Origin: Paraburkholderia sp. BCC1886
GTDB lineage: Bacteria; Pseudomonadota; Gammaproteobacteria; Burkholderiales; Burkholderiaceae
Direction: 5' to 3'
DNA length: 58,868 nucleotides
Assembly (NCBI RefSeq): GCF_900996245.1
Contig: NZ_CAAJGK010000054.1
Coordinates: 1-58,868, forward strand
The translations under genes were made by a program, and so were the position numbers. Position 1 is the stretch's first letter. Every line of letters begins with the position of its first letter. The notes beneath the pieces are model-generated. The model was not told where the DNA came from. It saw nothing but the letters and a program-made list of their open reading frames with translations, and did not search any database. Of this stretch, positions 1 to 8,442 are shown piece by piece.

Positions 1-204
1 CCTTTCATTACTGTGTGAGACTTGATACTTTCGCTTTACCCGGCAAACCCCGAAGAGCCCGCCGGCGCATCGCGCATCAAGCGCCCACACTTATCGGCTG
101 TTAATTTTTAAAGATCGATTACGCAGTCACTACCCGAGCCGCACCGGCCAACTTCACCGCTACCGCCCCGTTCTGCGTCGCTGCATCTGCAGCAGAGAAA
201 CGAG
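1..204 (-). other. 16S rRNA operon leader with boxA-like site
   Basis: Read on the minus strand, this stretch runs from the rRNA promoter (205-233) toward position 1. It contains a boxA-like antitermination sequence, CGATCTTTAAAAATT, at about 104-117 (E. coli boxA is TGCTCTTTAACA). After it come the GC-rich segment and the tract ending AGTCTCACACAGTAATGAAAGG, which I recognise as typical of Burkholderia 16S leaders. The mature 16S gene is not inside the window and should begin just left of position 1. The promoter geometry and boxA are seen directly; the rRNA identity rests on remembered leader sequence. Confidence 0.72.
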
Positions 205-233
205 ATTATGAGGCCTCTTTTTCGTTTCGTCAA
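205..233 (-). promoter_or_regulatory. Strong sigma70 promoter of the rRNA operon
   Basis: On the minus strand a -35 TTGACG (233-228) is followed by exactly 17 bases and a -10 CATAAT (210-205). Just upstream (234-262 on the plus strand) is an A-rich stretch on the minus strand that could act as an UP element. Together with the downstream boxA this fits an rRNA P1 promoter firing leftward out of the window. No coding gene lies between it and the left edge. Confidence 0.75.
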
Positions 234-293
234 CACCATTTTTTCGCTTTCGCTTAAAACCTTGTCGACGTCACGGCCGCTGGTTTCACCGCG

Positions 294-316
294 GCTCCTC
301 GTTCACAACGAGGAGC
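294..316 (-). terminator. 10-bp hairpin after the GDSL hydrolase gene
   Basis: A perfect 10-bp inverted repeat (294-303 with 307-316, 3-base loop CAC) lies 64 bases past the stop of the minus-strand GDSL gene and before the rRNA promoter. There is no clear U-tract after it on the minus strand, so it is either a weak terminator or simply a hairpin insulating the rRNA promoter. Confidence 0.4.
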
Positions 317-379
317 GAAATAGTAGGTGAGCATCCGTATTGGCGCAAGGGTTCGGCGAAAAGATTTTTCCGCGCAGGA

Positions 380-1666
380 TCACCGGCGCGTGGAATTCAC
401 CACGGCGTCGACCGGAACGGCCGCCGCCATCGCCTCATAGCCGGCATCATCGGGATGGATATGGTCGCCGCTGTCGAAACGACGCTGCAGGCGATCCGGT
501 TGTGCAGGGTCGCGCAGCGCCGCGTCGAAATCCACGACACCGTCGAATGCGTGGCTGCTCCGGATCCATTGATTGACAGTCAGCCGGATCCGCTCGCGCG
601 GCGCGGGCAACGACGCCGGCGTCACGGTCGCGCCGAACACCTTGACGCCACGACGATGCGCCGCCTCGATCACGCGCTGATAGCCGGCAATCAGATCCTG
701 TGCCGTCACACTCGTATGTGGAAAATCGCAGTCGAGACCGCTCCGAGCTGGCATCGCAGCAAAGTTGATGTCGTTGATCCCGATCAGCAGGATGGCTGTC
801 TTCACCCCCGGCCGCGCCAGCACGTCCCGGTCGAAGCGCCGCGCGAGCGCATCGCCATAACAGGGCGAGTCGCTCAGCAGGCGGTTCCCGCTAATGCCGA
901 GGTTTAGCACCGCCGTCGAGCCGGCGCCCGCCTCGGCGAACCGCTTCGCGAGCGCATCCGGCCAACGTTTGTTCTGATTCAGGCTGGAGCGCATGCCGTC
1001 GGTGATCGAATCGCCGATTGCCGCCACTGCCACTGCCACCGACGCCGCAGCCCCTGCCGACGCATCCACCGACAGCCCCGTCACCCACACATATTGCGTA
1101 AAGCGCACCCGAAAGTCCGAGCCGGAAGGATCAGCCGCGTGATTACCCGGCCCGGAAACGTAGTTCACCTGGTTCGACACGCGATGCCAGGCGACGATCC
1201 GCTGTGCCGGCCCCATGACCGCGCTGATCGCATAAGGTTTTCCGGCGGTAATGCCGAACGTGACCGGGTCGCTGTCCAGCTCGCCGCCGGCAGGAATACT
1301 CACGCGCGCTTTACCGCCGAAAGTCACCGCCGCATCGCCCTGCGCGGACACGGCCGCGCCGCCACCCGACCGGGCGATCCGCAACTCGTCGATGACCAAC
1401 GCGCTCTTCCCGTACTCATTACTCAGATGAATACGCGCCGACTGGCCGGACAAAGTGGGATAAACGATCTGCCGAACCGTTCGTCCAGCCACCTCGGGCG
1501 CGCGGTACAAAGGCGGAAGGTCGGGCCGCTCGGGAATCGGTTGCAGCGCGGTGGCCCATGCCGACACCCAGTGCGCGGGACTGTCGGCGGCAAGACTGGT
1601 GGTTGAAGCGGCAAATTGCGCAAGCAGCGCCGCGCTGCCAGCAACGGCGAGAGTACGGAAGGTCAT
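380..1666 (-). CDS. Secreted SGNH/GDSL-family hydrolase
   Basis: Predicted exported esterase/lipase-type hydrolase of 428 residues. An N-terminal signal peptide (MTFRTLAVAGSAALLAQFAA..., Ala-rich, with a plausible AxA cleavage) is followed by a beta-rich domain and a C-terminal SGNH domain. The four SGNH blocks are visible: GDSITDG near residue 218 (nucleophile Ser), GISGNRL with the oxyanion Gly, GINDI (Asn), and DHIHPDDAG near the C-terminus (Asp/His). The start at 1666 was chosen because it puts the signal peptide at the N-terminus; a GTG at 1711 would add 15 residues and has an AAAGG directly before it, so it cannot be excluded. Substrate unknown; extracellular or periplasmic action is inferred. 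Confidence 0.85.
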   Translation of the reverse strand: MTFRTLAVAGSAALLAQFAASTTSLAADSPAHWVSAWATALQPIPERPDLPPLYRAPEVAGRTVRQIVYPTLSGQSARIHLSNEYGKSALVIDELRIARSGGGAAVSAQGDAAVTFGGKARVSIPAGGELDSDPVTFGITAGKPYAISAVMGPAQRIVAWHRVSNQVNYVSGPGNHAADPSGSDFRVRFTQYVWVTGLSVDASAGAAASVAVAVAAIGDSITDGMRSSLNQNKRWPDALAKRFAEAGAGSTAVLNLGISGNRLLSDSPCYGDALARRFDRDVLARPGVKTAILLIGINDINFAAMPARSGLDCDFPHTSVTAQDLIAGYQRVIEAAHRRGVKVFGATVTPASLPAPRERIRLTVNQWIRSSHAFDGVVDFDAALRDPAQPDRLQRRFDSGDHIHPDDAGYEAMAAAVPVDAVVNSTRR

Positions 1667-1730
1667 TCGGTGGTTGGGTCGGAAGGCAAAACGTGCATTG
1701 TGCCCGATCACCCTTTCGAGCGCGGCGGTC

Positions 1731-3356
1731 TCACACCGCTGCGCGCCCGCCCATCATGTTGAGCGCCAGGGCTTCCGCCACCTCGATCCCGTCGATCGCC
1801 GCCGAGTAAATGCCGCCGGCGTATCCCGCCCCTTCGCCGGCCGGATACAAGCCCTCGACATTCATGCTCTGGTAATCGTCCCGCCGCCGCACGCGGATCG
1901 GCGACGATGTCCGCGTCTCCACACCGGTGAGCACCGCGTCGTGCATGGCAAACCCGGCGATTTTCTTGTCCATTTGCGGCAACGCTTCGCGAATCGCCTC
2001 GATCACGTAATCCGGCAGTGCGGTGCTGAGATCGGTCGGATGCACGCCCGGCTTATACGACGGCACGACGGCCCCGAGCGACGTCGACGGCCGGCCGGCG
2101 ATAAAGTCGCCGACCAGTTGACCCGGCGCCATGTAGTTGCCGCCGCCCAATTCGAACGCCCGCTCTTCCCATTTCCGCTGAAAAGCAATGCCGGCAAGCG
2201 GGCCGCCCGGATAATCGTCCGGCGTGATGCCGACGACAATCCCCGCATTCGCATTCCGTTCCGCCCGCGAGTATTGGCTCATCCCATTAGTCACCACGCG
2301 GCCGGGTTCGGACGTCGCGGCCACCACCGTTCCACCAGGACACATGCAGAAGCTATAAACCGCGCGCCCGTTGCTGCAGTGGTGCACCACCTTATAGTCG
2401 GCCGCGCCGAGCTGCTTGTGCCCCGCGAACTTGCCGAAACGGCTACGATCGATCAACCCTTGCGGATGCTCGATCCGGAATCCCAGCGAAAACGGCTTCG
2501 CTTCTATATAGACACCGCGATCGTTCAGCATCTGGAAGGTATCGCGCGCGCTATGCCCGACCGCCAGCACCACGTGATCGCACCGCAGTGTCTCGCCATT
2601 CGAGAGCGCGAGCCCGCGCACCTTGCCCTGATCGATATCGATATCTTCGACACGCGTCTCGAAACGCACCTCGCCGCCGAGTTCGTGGATGGTCGCGCGC
2701 ATCTTCTCGACCATGCTGACCAGACGGAACGTGCCGATATGCGGCCGGCTCAGGAACAGAATGTCTTCCGGCGCGCCAGCGCGGACGAACTCGTCGAGCA
2801 CCTTGCGCCCGTAATGCTTCGGATCCTTGATCTGGCTATACAGCTTGCCGTCCGAGAAAGTGCCTGCGCCGCCTTCGCCGAACTGCACATTCGATTCGGG
2901 ATTGAGCACGGACTTGCGCCACAGACCGAACGTATCTTTGGTGCGCTCGCGCACCGCCTTGCCACGCTCGAGAATGATCGGGCGAAAGCCCATCTGCGCG
3001 AGGATCAAGCCGGCGAACAGACCGCACGGCCCCATGCCGATTACCACCGGCCGCGGCGCCTCGGACTGCGCCGGCGCCTTGGCCACGAAGCGGTACGCCA
3101 TATCGGGCGTCACGCTGCAATGCGGTACGTCGGCCAACCGCTTGAGCGCCGCCGCCTCGTCTTTTACCTCGACATCCACGATATACGTGAGTTTGATGTC
3201 GGCTCGCTTGCGCGCATCGTGCGCACGGCGGAACACGGTGTACCGGATGAGCCCGTCGTCTTTCACACCGAGTTCCGCGAGGCGCGCGCGGACCGCGGCT
3301 TCGAGAACGCTATCGGGATGATCGAGCGGGAGTTTGATTTCGCTTAGACGTAACAT
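1731..3356 (-). CDS. FAD-dependent dehydrogenase (COG2509-like)
   Basis: 541-residue flavoprotein of the uncharacterised NAD(P)/FAD dehydrogenase family. After an N-terminal alpha/beta domain of about 95 residues comes a dinucleotide-binding segment (VVIGMGPCGLFAGL, near residue 105), then ILERGKAVRERT and a long conserved core with FGEGGAGTFSDGKL. The C-terminus carries the second FAD contact, GLYPAGEGAGYAGGI, followed by AAIDGIEVAEALA. The start MLRLSEIKL at 3356 is preferred over a longer open frame because upstream sequence lacks family features and the region beyond 3356 holds the paa promoter. The reaction is not known. It is convergent with nothing and divergent from paaA, with 228 bp between the two starts. 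Confidence 0.85.
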   Translation of the reverse strand: MLRLSEIKLPLDHPDSVLEAAVRARLAELGVKDDGLIRYTVFRRAHDARKRADIKLTYIVDVEVKDEAAALKRLADVPHCSVTPDMAYRFVAKAPAQSEAPRPVVIGMGPCGLFAGLILAQMGFRPIILERGKAVRERTKDTFGLWRKSVLNPESNVQFGEGGAGTFSDGKLYSQIKDPKHYGRKVLDEFVRAGAPEDILFLSRPHIGTFRLVSMVEKMRATIHELGGEVRFETRVEDIDIDQGKVRGLALSNGETLRCDHVVLAVGHSARDTFQMLNDRGVYIEAKPFSLGFRIEHPQGLIDRSRFGKFAGHKQLGAADYKVVHHCSNGRAVYSFCMCPGGTVVAATSEPGRVVTNGMSQYSRAERNANAGIVVGITPDDYPGGPLAGIAFQRKWEERAFELGGGNYMAPGQLVGDFIAGRPSTSLGAVVPSYKPGVHPTDLSTALPDYVIEAIREALPQMDKKIAGFAMHDAVLTGVETRTSSPIRVRRRDDYQSMNVEGLYPAGEGAGYAGGIYSAAIDGIEVAEALALNMMGGRAAV

Positions 3357-3520
3357 GAGGACCGGGGGATGCAGGAAGGCCGCAAATCGCGGCCAATTCG
3401 CAATTTTATAGGTTAAGCGTCGGCACGGGGCATCCTGGCACGCCCGAACCAGCCCGAACCCGTCGTGAGCCGCCGCAAACCCGCGCCAACCGGCCCCTTC
3501 CGCCTGTCTCAAAAAATTTA

Positions 3521-3548
3521 TTAACCGACCGGTCGGTTGGTTTATACT
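3521..3548 (+). promoter_or_regulatory. paaA promoter overlapped by a perfect TetR-type palindrome
   Basis: A perfect 16-bp palindrome, AACCGACCGGTCGGTT (3523-3538), lies 46 bp before the paaA start. It overlaps a candidate promoter: TTAACC (3521-3526), 16 bases, TATACT (3543-3548). A bound protein would cover the -35 and spacer, so repression is expected. TetR-family PaaR repressors of Burkholderia act on palindromes of this kind at paa promoters, and a TetR gene lies at 8443-9051. The palindrome is seen directly; its ligand is inferred. Confidence 0.75.
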
Positions 3549-3584
3549 GCACGAACTCAGACAACTTCCGCAGAGAGCGTCCCC

Positions 3585-4583
3585 ATGTACACGCAATCCC
3601 TGGATATTCCCGGTAACGTCGCTTCCATCGATTCCGGCGCGACATCGCCCGAGCAGGCGCAATTCGATTCGGTCATGGCCGCCGACGGCAAGATCGAGGC
3701 GCAGGACTGGATGCCCGAGGCCTACCGCAAGACGCTGGTCCGGCAAATCTCGCAGCACGCGCATTCGGAAATCGTCGGCATGCTGCCGGAGGGCAACTGG
3801 ATTTCGCGCGCGCCGAGCCTGAAGCGCAAGGCCATCCTGCTCGCCAAAGTGCAGGACGAAGCCGGCCACGGTCTCTATCTATATAGCGCAGCCGAAACGC
3901 TCGGCGTCTCGCGCGACCAGTTGATCGCCGCGCTGCACTCGGGCAAGGCGAAATATTCGAGCATCTTCAATTACCCGACGCCCACCTGGGCCGACGTCGG
4001 CGTGATCGGCTGGCTGGTGGACGGTGCGGCGATCATGAATCAGATTCCGCTGTGCCGTTGCACGTACGGTCCTTACGCGCGGGCCATGATCCGTATCTGC
4101 AAGGAAGAGTCGTTCCACCAGCGCCAGGGTTTCGACGCGTTGATGGCGATGATGGCCGGCACCGACGCGCAACGCGAACTCGTCCAGCAGGCGGTGAACC
4201 GCTGGTGGTGGCCGGTATTGATGATGTTCGGCCCCAGCGACAAGGATTCGATCCACAGCAACCAGTCGTCGAAATGGGGCATCAAGCGCATCTCGAACGA
4301 CGACCTGCGTCAGAAATTCGTCGACGCCACCGTCGACCAGGCCAAGGTGCTCGGCGTCACGCTGCCCGATCCTGACCTGAAGTGGAACGAAGCCCGCGGC
4401 CAGCACGATTACGGCGACATCGACTGGGAAGAATTCTGGCGTGTCGTGAACGGCGACGGTCCGTGCAATCGCGAGCGTCTCGCCACTCGCGTCAAAGCGC
4501 ACGACGAAGGCGGCTGGGTTCGCGAAGCCGCCCTCGCCCACGCCGAAAAACAACGCCAGCGCGCCCAACAGCAAGCCGCCTGA
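3585..4583 (+). CDS. paaA: 1,2-phenylacetyl-CoA epoxidase, catalytic subunit A
   Basis: 332-residue catalytic di-iron subunit of the ring 1,2-phenylacetyl-CoA epoxidase, which uses O2 and NADPH-derived electrons to epoxidise the aromatic ring of phenylacetyl-CoA. The ferritin-like iron-ligand motifs are visible: DEAGH at residues 91-95, EESFH at 174-178, and a further Glu in HAHSEIVG near 62. Length matches the family (about 310-330). The start MYTQSLDIPG at 3585 lies just after the promoter; a longer in-frame extension to 3537 would overlap the palindrome and is rejected. It is the first gene of paaABCDE, probably repressed by PaaR. Confidence 0.97.
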   Translation: MYTQSLDIPGNVASIDSGATSPEQAQFDSVMAADGKIEAQDWMPEAYRKTLVRQISQHAHSEIVGMLPEGNWISRAPSLKRKAILLAKVQDEAGHGLYLYSAAETLGVSRDQLIAALHSGKAKYSSIFNYPTPTWADVGVIGWLVDGAAIMNQIPLCRCTYGPYARAMIRICKEESFHQRQGFDALMAMMAGTDAQRELVQQAVNRWWWPVLMMFGPSDKDSIHSNQSSKWGIKRISNDDLRQKFVDATVDQAKVLGVTLPDPDLKWNEARGQHDYGDIDWEEFWRVVNGDGPCNRERLATRVKAHDEGGWVREAALAHAEKQRQRAQQQAA

Positions 4584-4623
4584 CCGTAGCCGCATCGGGC
4601 ACGCTTTCAGGCAGGCCTGCGGG

Positions 4624-4664
4624 CTCACCGTCAGGCTTGCCGTCAGGCTCGCCGTCAGGCAAGC
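4624..4664 (+). repeat. 12-bp tandem repeats between paaA and paaB
   Basis: The core CCGTCAGGC occurs three times at exact 12-bp spacing (4628, 4640, 4652), preceded by a related TTCAGGCAGGC. The array fills much of the 108-bp gap between paaA and paaB, an unusually long gap for this operon. It may affect mRNA folding or simply be replication slippage. Confidence 0.7.
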
Positions 4665-4691
4665 ATCACGCAAAGAATCAGGAGATCCGCA

Positions 4692-4976
4692 ATGAACAAG
4701 GAATGGCCGATTTGGGAAGTCTTCGTGCGTAGCAAGCAGGGACTCGACCACAAACACTGCGGCAGTCTGCACGCCGCCGACGCGCCGATGGCGCTGCGCA
4801 TGGCGCGCGACGTCTACACGCGCCGCCAGGAAGGCGTGAGCATCTGGGTGGTGCCGTCGTCGGCAATCACCGCCTCTGCGCCGGAAGACAAGGCCGAGCT
4901 GTTCGAACCGGCTGGCGACAAGATTTACCGCCACCCGACGTTCTACACGCTCCCCGACGAAGTCAACCACATGTAA
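4692..4976 (+). CDS. paaB: 1,2-phenylacetyl-CoA epoxidase subunit B
   Basis: 94-residue small subunit of the phenylacetyl-CoA epoxidase. The start MNKEWPIWEVFVRSKQGLDH and the segment HKHCGSLHAADAPMALRMAR are typical of PaaB, and the length is normal. The preceding AGGAG (about 4679-4684) supports the start at 4692. PaaB is thought to stabilise the multi-subunit assembly of the PaaAC catalytic complex rather than take part in catalysis. It is followed after 8 bp by paaC, consistent with one transcript. Confidence 0.96.
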   Translation: MNKEWPIWEVFVRSKQGLDHKHCGSLHAADAPMALRMARDVYTRRQEGVSIWVVPSSAITASAPEDKAELFEPAGDKIYRHPTFYTLPDEVNHM

Positions 4977-4984
4977 GCGCGGCC

Positions 4985-5788
4985 ATGACCCTCACGCCTC
5001 AACATCTCCAGTACGTGCTGCGCCTCGCGGATACCGCGCTGATTCTCGGTCAGCGCAATACCGAGTGGTGCGGACACGGCCCGATCCTCGAAGAGGACAT
5101 CGCGCTGTCGAACATGAGCCTCGATCTGATCGGTCAGGCGCGCCTGCTGTACACGCATGCCGCGTCGCTCGAACAGCAGCTCACCGGCAACGCTCGCACC
5201 GAGGACGACTACGCGTACTTCCGCGCGGAGCGCGAGTTCGCCAACTACACGCTGGCCGAGCTGCCGCACTTCGGCCCGCTCGCGGGCACCGCGCAGTCGG
5301 CCAAGGATTACGCGGTCACCATCGTGCGCAACTTCCTGTACTCGACGCTGATGGCGCACGTGTGGACCGCGCTGACGCAGTCGGGCGACGAGCAGCTGGC
5401 CGCGATCGCCGCGAAGTCCATCAAGGAAACCAGCTACCACGTGCACCACGCGACCGAGTGGCTGATCCGCTTCGGCGACGGAACGGAAGAATCGCATAGC
5501 CGCGCCCAGGCCGCGCTCGATTATCTGTTCCCGTACACCCGCGAGTTTTTCAGCACCGACGCGGTGGAAGAAAGCATCGCGGCGGCCGGCATCGGCCCGC
5601 TGACGTCGGACCTCGAAGCCGCCTGGCTGGAAGACGTGAACGCCGCGCTTGCCGATGCCTCGCTCAAACTGCCCGAACCGGTCAAGCACATCACGACCGG
5701 CAAGCACGGCGAGCATTCGGAGCACATGGGCTTCGTGCTGGCGGAAATGCAAAGCCTCGCGCGTCAGCATCCCGGCGCTAACTGGTAA
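4985..5788 (+). CDS. paaC: 1,2-phenylacetyl-CoA epoxidase structural subunit C
   Basis: 267-residue structural partner of PaaA, a ferritin-like protein that has lost most metal ligands. The N-terminal MTLTPQHLQYVLRLADTALI and the downstream GQRNTEWCGHGPILEEDIAL and ETSYHVHHATEWLIRFGDGT segments are characteristic. Length is within the usual 245-270. It starts 8 bp after paaB and is followed by paaD after 7 bp, so translation in this part of the operon is tightly packed. Confidence 0.96.
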   Translation: MTLTPQHLQYVLRLADTALILGQRNTEWCGHGPILEEDIALSNMSLDLIGQARLLYTHAASLEQQLTGNARTEDDYAYFRAEREFANYTLAELPHFGPLAGTAQSAKDYAVTIVRNFLYSTLMAHVWTALTQSGDEQLAAIAAKSIKETSYHVHHATEWLIRFGDGTEESHSRAQAALDYLFPYTREFFSTDAVEESIAAAGIGPLTSDLEAAWLEDVNAALADASLKLPEPVKHITTGKHGEHSEHMGFVLAEMQSLARQHPGANW

Positions 5789-5795
5789 TCCGATC

Positions 5796-6338
5796 ATGAC
5801 GACCTCGAACGCCCTTCACCCGGACGACGCCACGCTCGCGCGCGCGTGGACCGTGCTCGAATCGGTACCGGATCCGGAAATTCCGGTGGTATCGATTCGC
5901 GAGCTCGGCATCCTGCGCGACGTGCGCCGGGCCGACGACGGCGCGCTCGAGATCGTGATTACGCCGACTTACTCCGGTTGCCCGGCCATGTCGCAGATCG
6001 CCGAAGACGTAGCCCACGCGCTCGACGACGCCGATCTGAAGCCGTACCGCATCGCCACCGTGCTGGCGCCCGCCTGGACCACCGACTGGATGACCACCGA
6101 GGCGCGCGAAAAGCTGCGCGCCTACGGGATCGCGCCGCCCACGGGCAACTGCGGCTCGCCCGCGCCCATGCAGGAAAAAGTGATGCGCTTCGTGCCGCGC
6201 GCGCTGCCCGCACCGGCCTGTCCGCGCTGCGGCTCGGCGCATACCGAGCGCCTAGCGCAATTCGGCTCGACCGCCTGCAAGGCGCTGTACCGCTGCCTCG
6301 ACTGCCGCGAACCCTTCGACTACTTCAAACCATACTGA
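5796..6338 (+). CDS. paaD: Phenylacetate degradation protein PaaD (DUF59 family)
   Basis: 180-residue protein of the MIP18/DUF59 family required for an active epoxidase, probably by helping assemble or insert its metal centres. The DUF59 core PDPEIPVVSIRELGILRDV is followed by ITPTYSGCPAMSQIAEDV with a conserved Cys. The C-terminus has a zinc-ribbon-like part with CPRC and CLDC pairs. The start at 5796 (MTTSNALHPDD) is chosen because the frame upstream of it lies within paaC. The stop is separated from paaE by a single base (TGA-T-ATG), suggesting translational coupling. Confidence 0.95.
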   Translation: MTTSNALHPDDATLARAWTVLESVPDPEIPVVSIRELGILRDVRRADDGALEIVITPTYSGCPAMSQIAEDVAHALDDADLKPYRIATVLAPAWTTDWMTTEAREKLRAYGIAPPTGNCGSPAPMQEKVMRFVPRALPAPACPRCGSAHTERLAQFGSTACKALYRCLDCREPFDYFKPY

Positions 6339-6339
6339 T

Positions 6340-7428
6340 ATGGCTACCCCGCAATTTCACCCGCTGCGTATTCGCGAAGTACGTCCCGAAACCGTCGACG
6401 CGGTGTCGGTCGCTTTTGAAGTCCCGGTCGAACTGCGCGACCTGTATCGATTCACGCAAGGCCAGTTCGTTACGCTGAAAACCCATATCGACGGAGAAGA
6501 AACGCGCCGCTCGTATTCGATCTGCGTCGGCGTGACCGATTACGATCGCGACGGCGAACTGCGCATCGGCATCAAGCGCGTACGCGGCGGGCGCTTCTCG
6601 AACTTCGCGTTCGATACGCTGCAGCCCGGCCATACGATCGACGTGATGACGCCCGACGGGCGCTTCTTCACGCATCTGAACGCCGATCAGGGCCAGCAAT
6701 ATCTGGCGTTCTCCGGCGGCTCGGGCATTACGCCGGTGCTGGCAATCATCAAGACGACGCTCGAAACCGAGCCACGCAGCACGTTCACGCTGGTGTACGG
6801 CAACCGCAGCGTCGACCAGATCATGTTCGCGGAAGAACTCGAAGATCTGAAAAACCGCTTCATGAACCGCTTCGTGCTGTACCACGTGCTGTCGGACGAT
6901 CTGCAGGACGTGGAGCTGTTCAACGGCGTGCTGGATCAGGAGAAATGTGCGGCGTTCATCGAGAACCTGATGCCGGCCGACGCGATCGACGAAGCGTTCA
7001 TCTGCGGCCCAGGCCCGATGATGGATGCCGCCGAAGCCGCGCTGAAAAGCGCGGGCGTGGCGCCGGCAAAGGTCCACGTGGAGCGCTTCGGCTCGCCGCT
7101 GCCGCAAGCGGGCGTGCCGCCGGTTGAGATCACCGACGACACGCCGGCCGCCGAACTCGAAATCGTGCTGGACGGCAAACGCCGCAAGCTGCGCCTGCCG
7201 TATCAAGGGGTCAGCGTGCTCGACGTGGGCTTGCGCGCCGGCCTCGCGTTGCCGTATGCGTGCAAGGGCGGCGTTTGCTGTACCTGCCGCGCGAAGGTGC
7301 TCGAAGGTGAAGTGAAGATGGAAAAGAATTACACGCTGGAAGAGCACGAAGTGCGGGACGGTTTCGTGCTGACCTGCCAATGCCATCCGATCAGCGATCG
7401 CGTGGTGGTGAGCTACGACGAGCGCTAA
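6340..7428 (+). CDS. paaE: Phenylacetyl-CoA epoxidase reductase PaaE
   Basis: 362-residue ferredoxin-NADP reductase that passes electrons from NADPH to the di-iron PaaA. The FAD-binding motif RRSYS lies at 56-60, the NADP-binding GGSGITP at 126-132 and CGPGPMM at 222-228. A C-terminal plant-type [2Fe-2S] domain has Cys308, Cys313, Cys316 and Cys346 in the C-x4-C-x2-C...C pattern. Domain order and length match the family. Last gene of the paaABCDE run; a hairpin terminator follows at 7515. Confidence 0.96.
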   Translation: MATPQFHPLRIREVRPETVDAVSVAFEVPVELRDLYRFTQGQFVTLKTHIDGEETRRSYSICVGVTDYDRDGELRIGIKRVRGGRFSNFAFDTLQPGHTIDVMTPDGRFFTHLNADQGQQYLAFSGGSGITPVLAIIKTTLETEPRSTFTLVYGNRSVDQIMFAEELEDLKNRFMNRFVLYHVLSDDLQDVELFNGVLDQEKCAAFIENLMPADAIDEAFICGPGPMMDAAEAALKSAGVAPAKVHVERFGSPLPQAGVPPVEITDDTPAAELEIVLDGKRRKLRLPYQGVSVLDVGLRAGLALPYACKGGVCCTCRAKVLEGEVKMEKNYTLEEHEVRDGFVLTCQCHPISDRVVVSYDER

Positions 7429-7514
7429 TCAGTCGCTCGAGCCGGGTCGGGCGCAGCAGCGCCCTGGAAACGCCCGTCGTGCTTTCAGCCGTTTCGTGAT
7501 CCGCTTACACTAGG

Positions 7515-7564
7515 GGCCGCTCGGGATCGGAGTCTGTTCCGGTCCGCGAGCGGCCTCTTTTGTT
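7515..7564 (+). terminator. Intrinsic terminator after paaE
   Basis: GGCCGCTCG (7515-7523) pairs perfectly with CGAGCGGCC (7547-7555). A nested GGATCGG/CCGGTCC extends the stem, and TCTTTTG follows. It lies between paaE and the DUF1835 gene, so the downstream gene and paaR may need readthrough or their own promoter. Confidence 0.75.
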
Positions 7565-7615
7565 TCGTGATGCCGTTTTGTCACCCAGCCGCCGGAACCG
7601 ACCGCACCCAAGCCG

Positions 7616-8428
7616 ATGAGCACCATCCACCTCACCAATGGCGATGTCGCCGCCGAGTCCCTGCGCGCCGCGCTCACGGCGGCTGGCCGCGACGACCGCG
7701 TGCATGCGTTGCGCGACGACCTCGCGGTCGGGCCGCTACGCGGCATCGACGATATGCCCGAAGTCCGCGCGGACTTCTGGGAACGGGTCAGCACCGACAC
7801 GCGCCGCGACTTCCTGCGTGAATTCCGCGAGCAGGCAAAAGCGCTCGACGACATCGCCCATGACGACGCCCATCTGGTGATCTGGCATGGCGAAAGCGCC
7901 GCCGATCAACTGATGCTGCGCCGGGTCTGCTACCACCTGCGCAACAGCCCGCAGCGTCTGAACGAGGTGCGCCTGTCGGTTCGCGACCTCACCGATGCCG
8001 GCGCCTGGGCGCACACCCGCAAAGACCGCGCGACTTCCGTCGGCATGTTCGCGCCAAACGTTCTGCAGGCTCGTCTGCCGCAAGCCGCGCCTATCTCGGT
8101 GCTGCGCATCAGCCGGCTGGCGCTCGAATGGCAGGAAGTCAAACAGGCGAACGGCGAGACCCGGCGCTGGCGCGACAACGTGTTCACCAGCGGCAGTTTC
8201 GCCGACCTGGACGCGATGATCCTCGACCAGCTCACCGGCGACTGGCAATCCGCCGCGCGCATCGCGGCCGAATTGATGAGCGCCGAACTCGGATTTCTCG
8301 TCAGCGACAATGTCGTGCTCTGGCGTTTCCGGGAACTGGTCGCGAGCCGGCGCATCAGGCTGCGCGGCGATCCGAATACATGGCGAACGCTCGAGTTGTG
8401 CGGCGCGCCGGCACCTTGTCCACACTAA
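7616..8428 (+). CDS. DUF1835/DUF3658 protein of unknown function
   Basis: 270-residue cytoplasmic protein. The N-terminal region (IHLTNGDVAAESLRAAL..., RDDLAVGPL) fits DUF1835, and the C-terminal part (QLTGDWQSAARIAAELM..., VLWRFRELVASRRI) fits DUF3658, which resembles a winged-helix fold. No catalytic motif is evident. In Burkholderia a gene of this kind sits between paaE and the TetR regulator, as here, which hints at a link to phenylacetate regulation or to the regulator itself. The function is unknown. It ends 14 bp before paaR, so the two are probably co-transcribed. Confidence 0.8.
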   Translation: MSTIHLTNGDVAAESLRAALTAAGRDDRVHALRDDLAVGPLRGIDDMPEVRADFWERVSTDTRRDFLREFREQAKALDDIAHDDAHLVIWHGESAADQLMLRRVCYHLRNSPQRLNEVRLSVRDLTDAGAWAHTRKDRATSVGMFAPNVLQARLPQAAPISVLRISRLALEWQEVKQANGETRRWRDNVFTSGSFADLDAMILDQLTGDWQSAARIAAELMSAELGFLVSDNVVLWRFRELVASRRIRLRGDPNTWRTLELCGAPAPCPH

Positions 8429-8442
8429 TCCAATAGACAACC

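Noticed and set aside
1551..3347. A 598-codon plus-strand frame opposite the FAD dehydrogenase
   Set aside because: The dehydrogenase on the minus strand has intact FAD motifs. The plus frame is Arg/His-rich with no recognisable domain.
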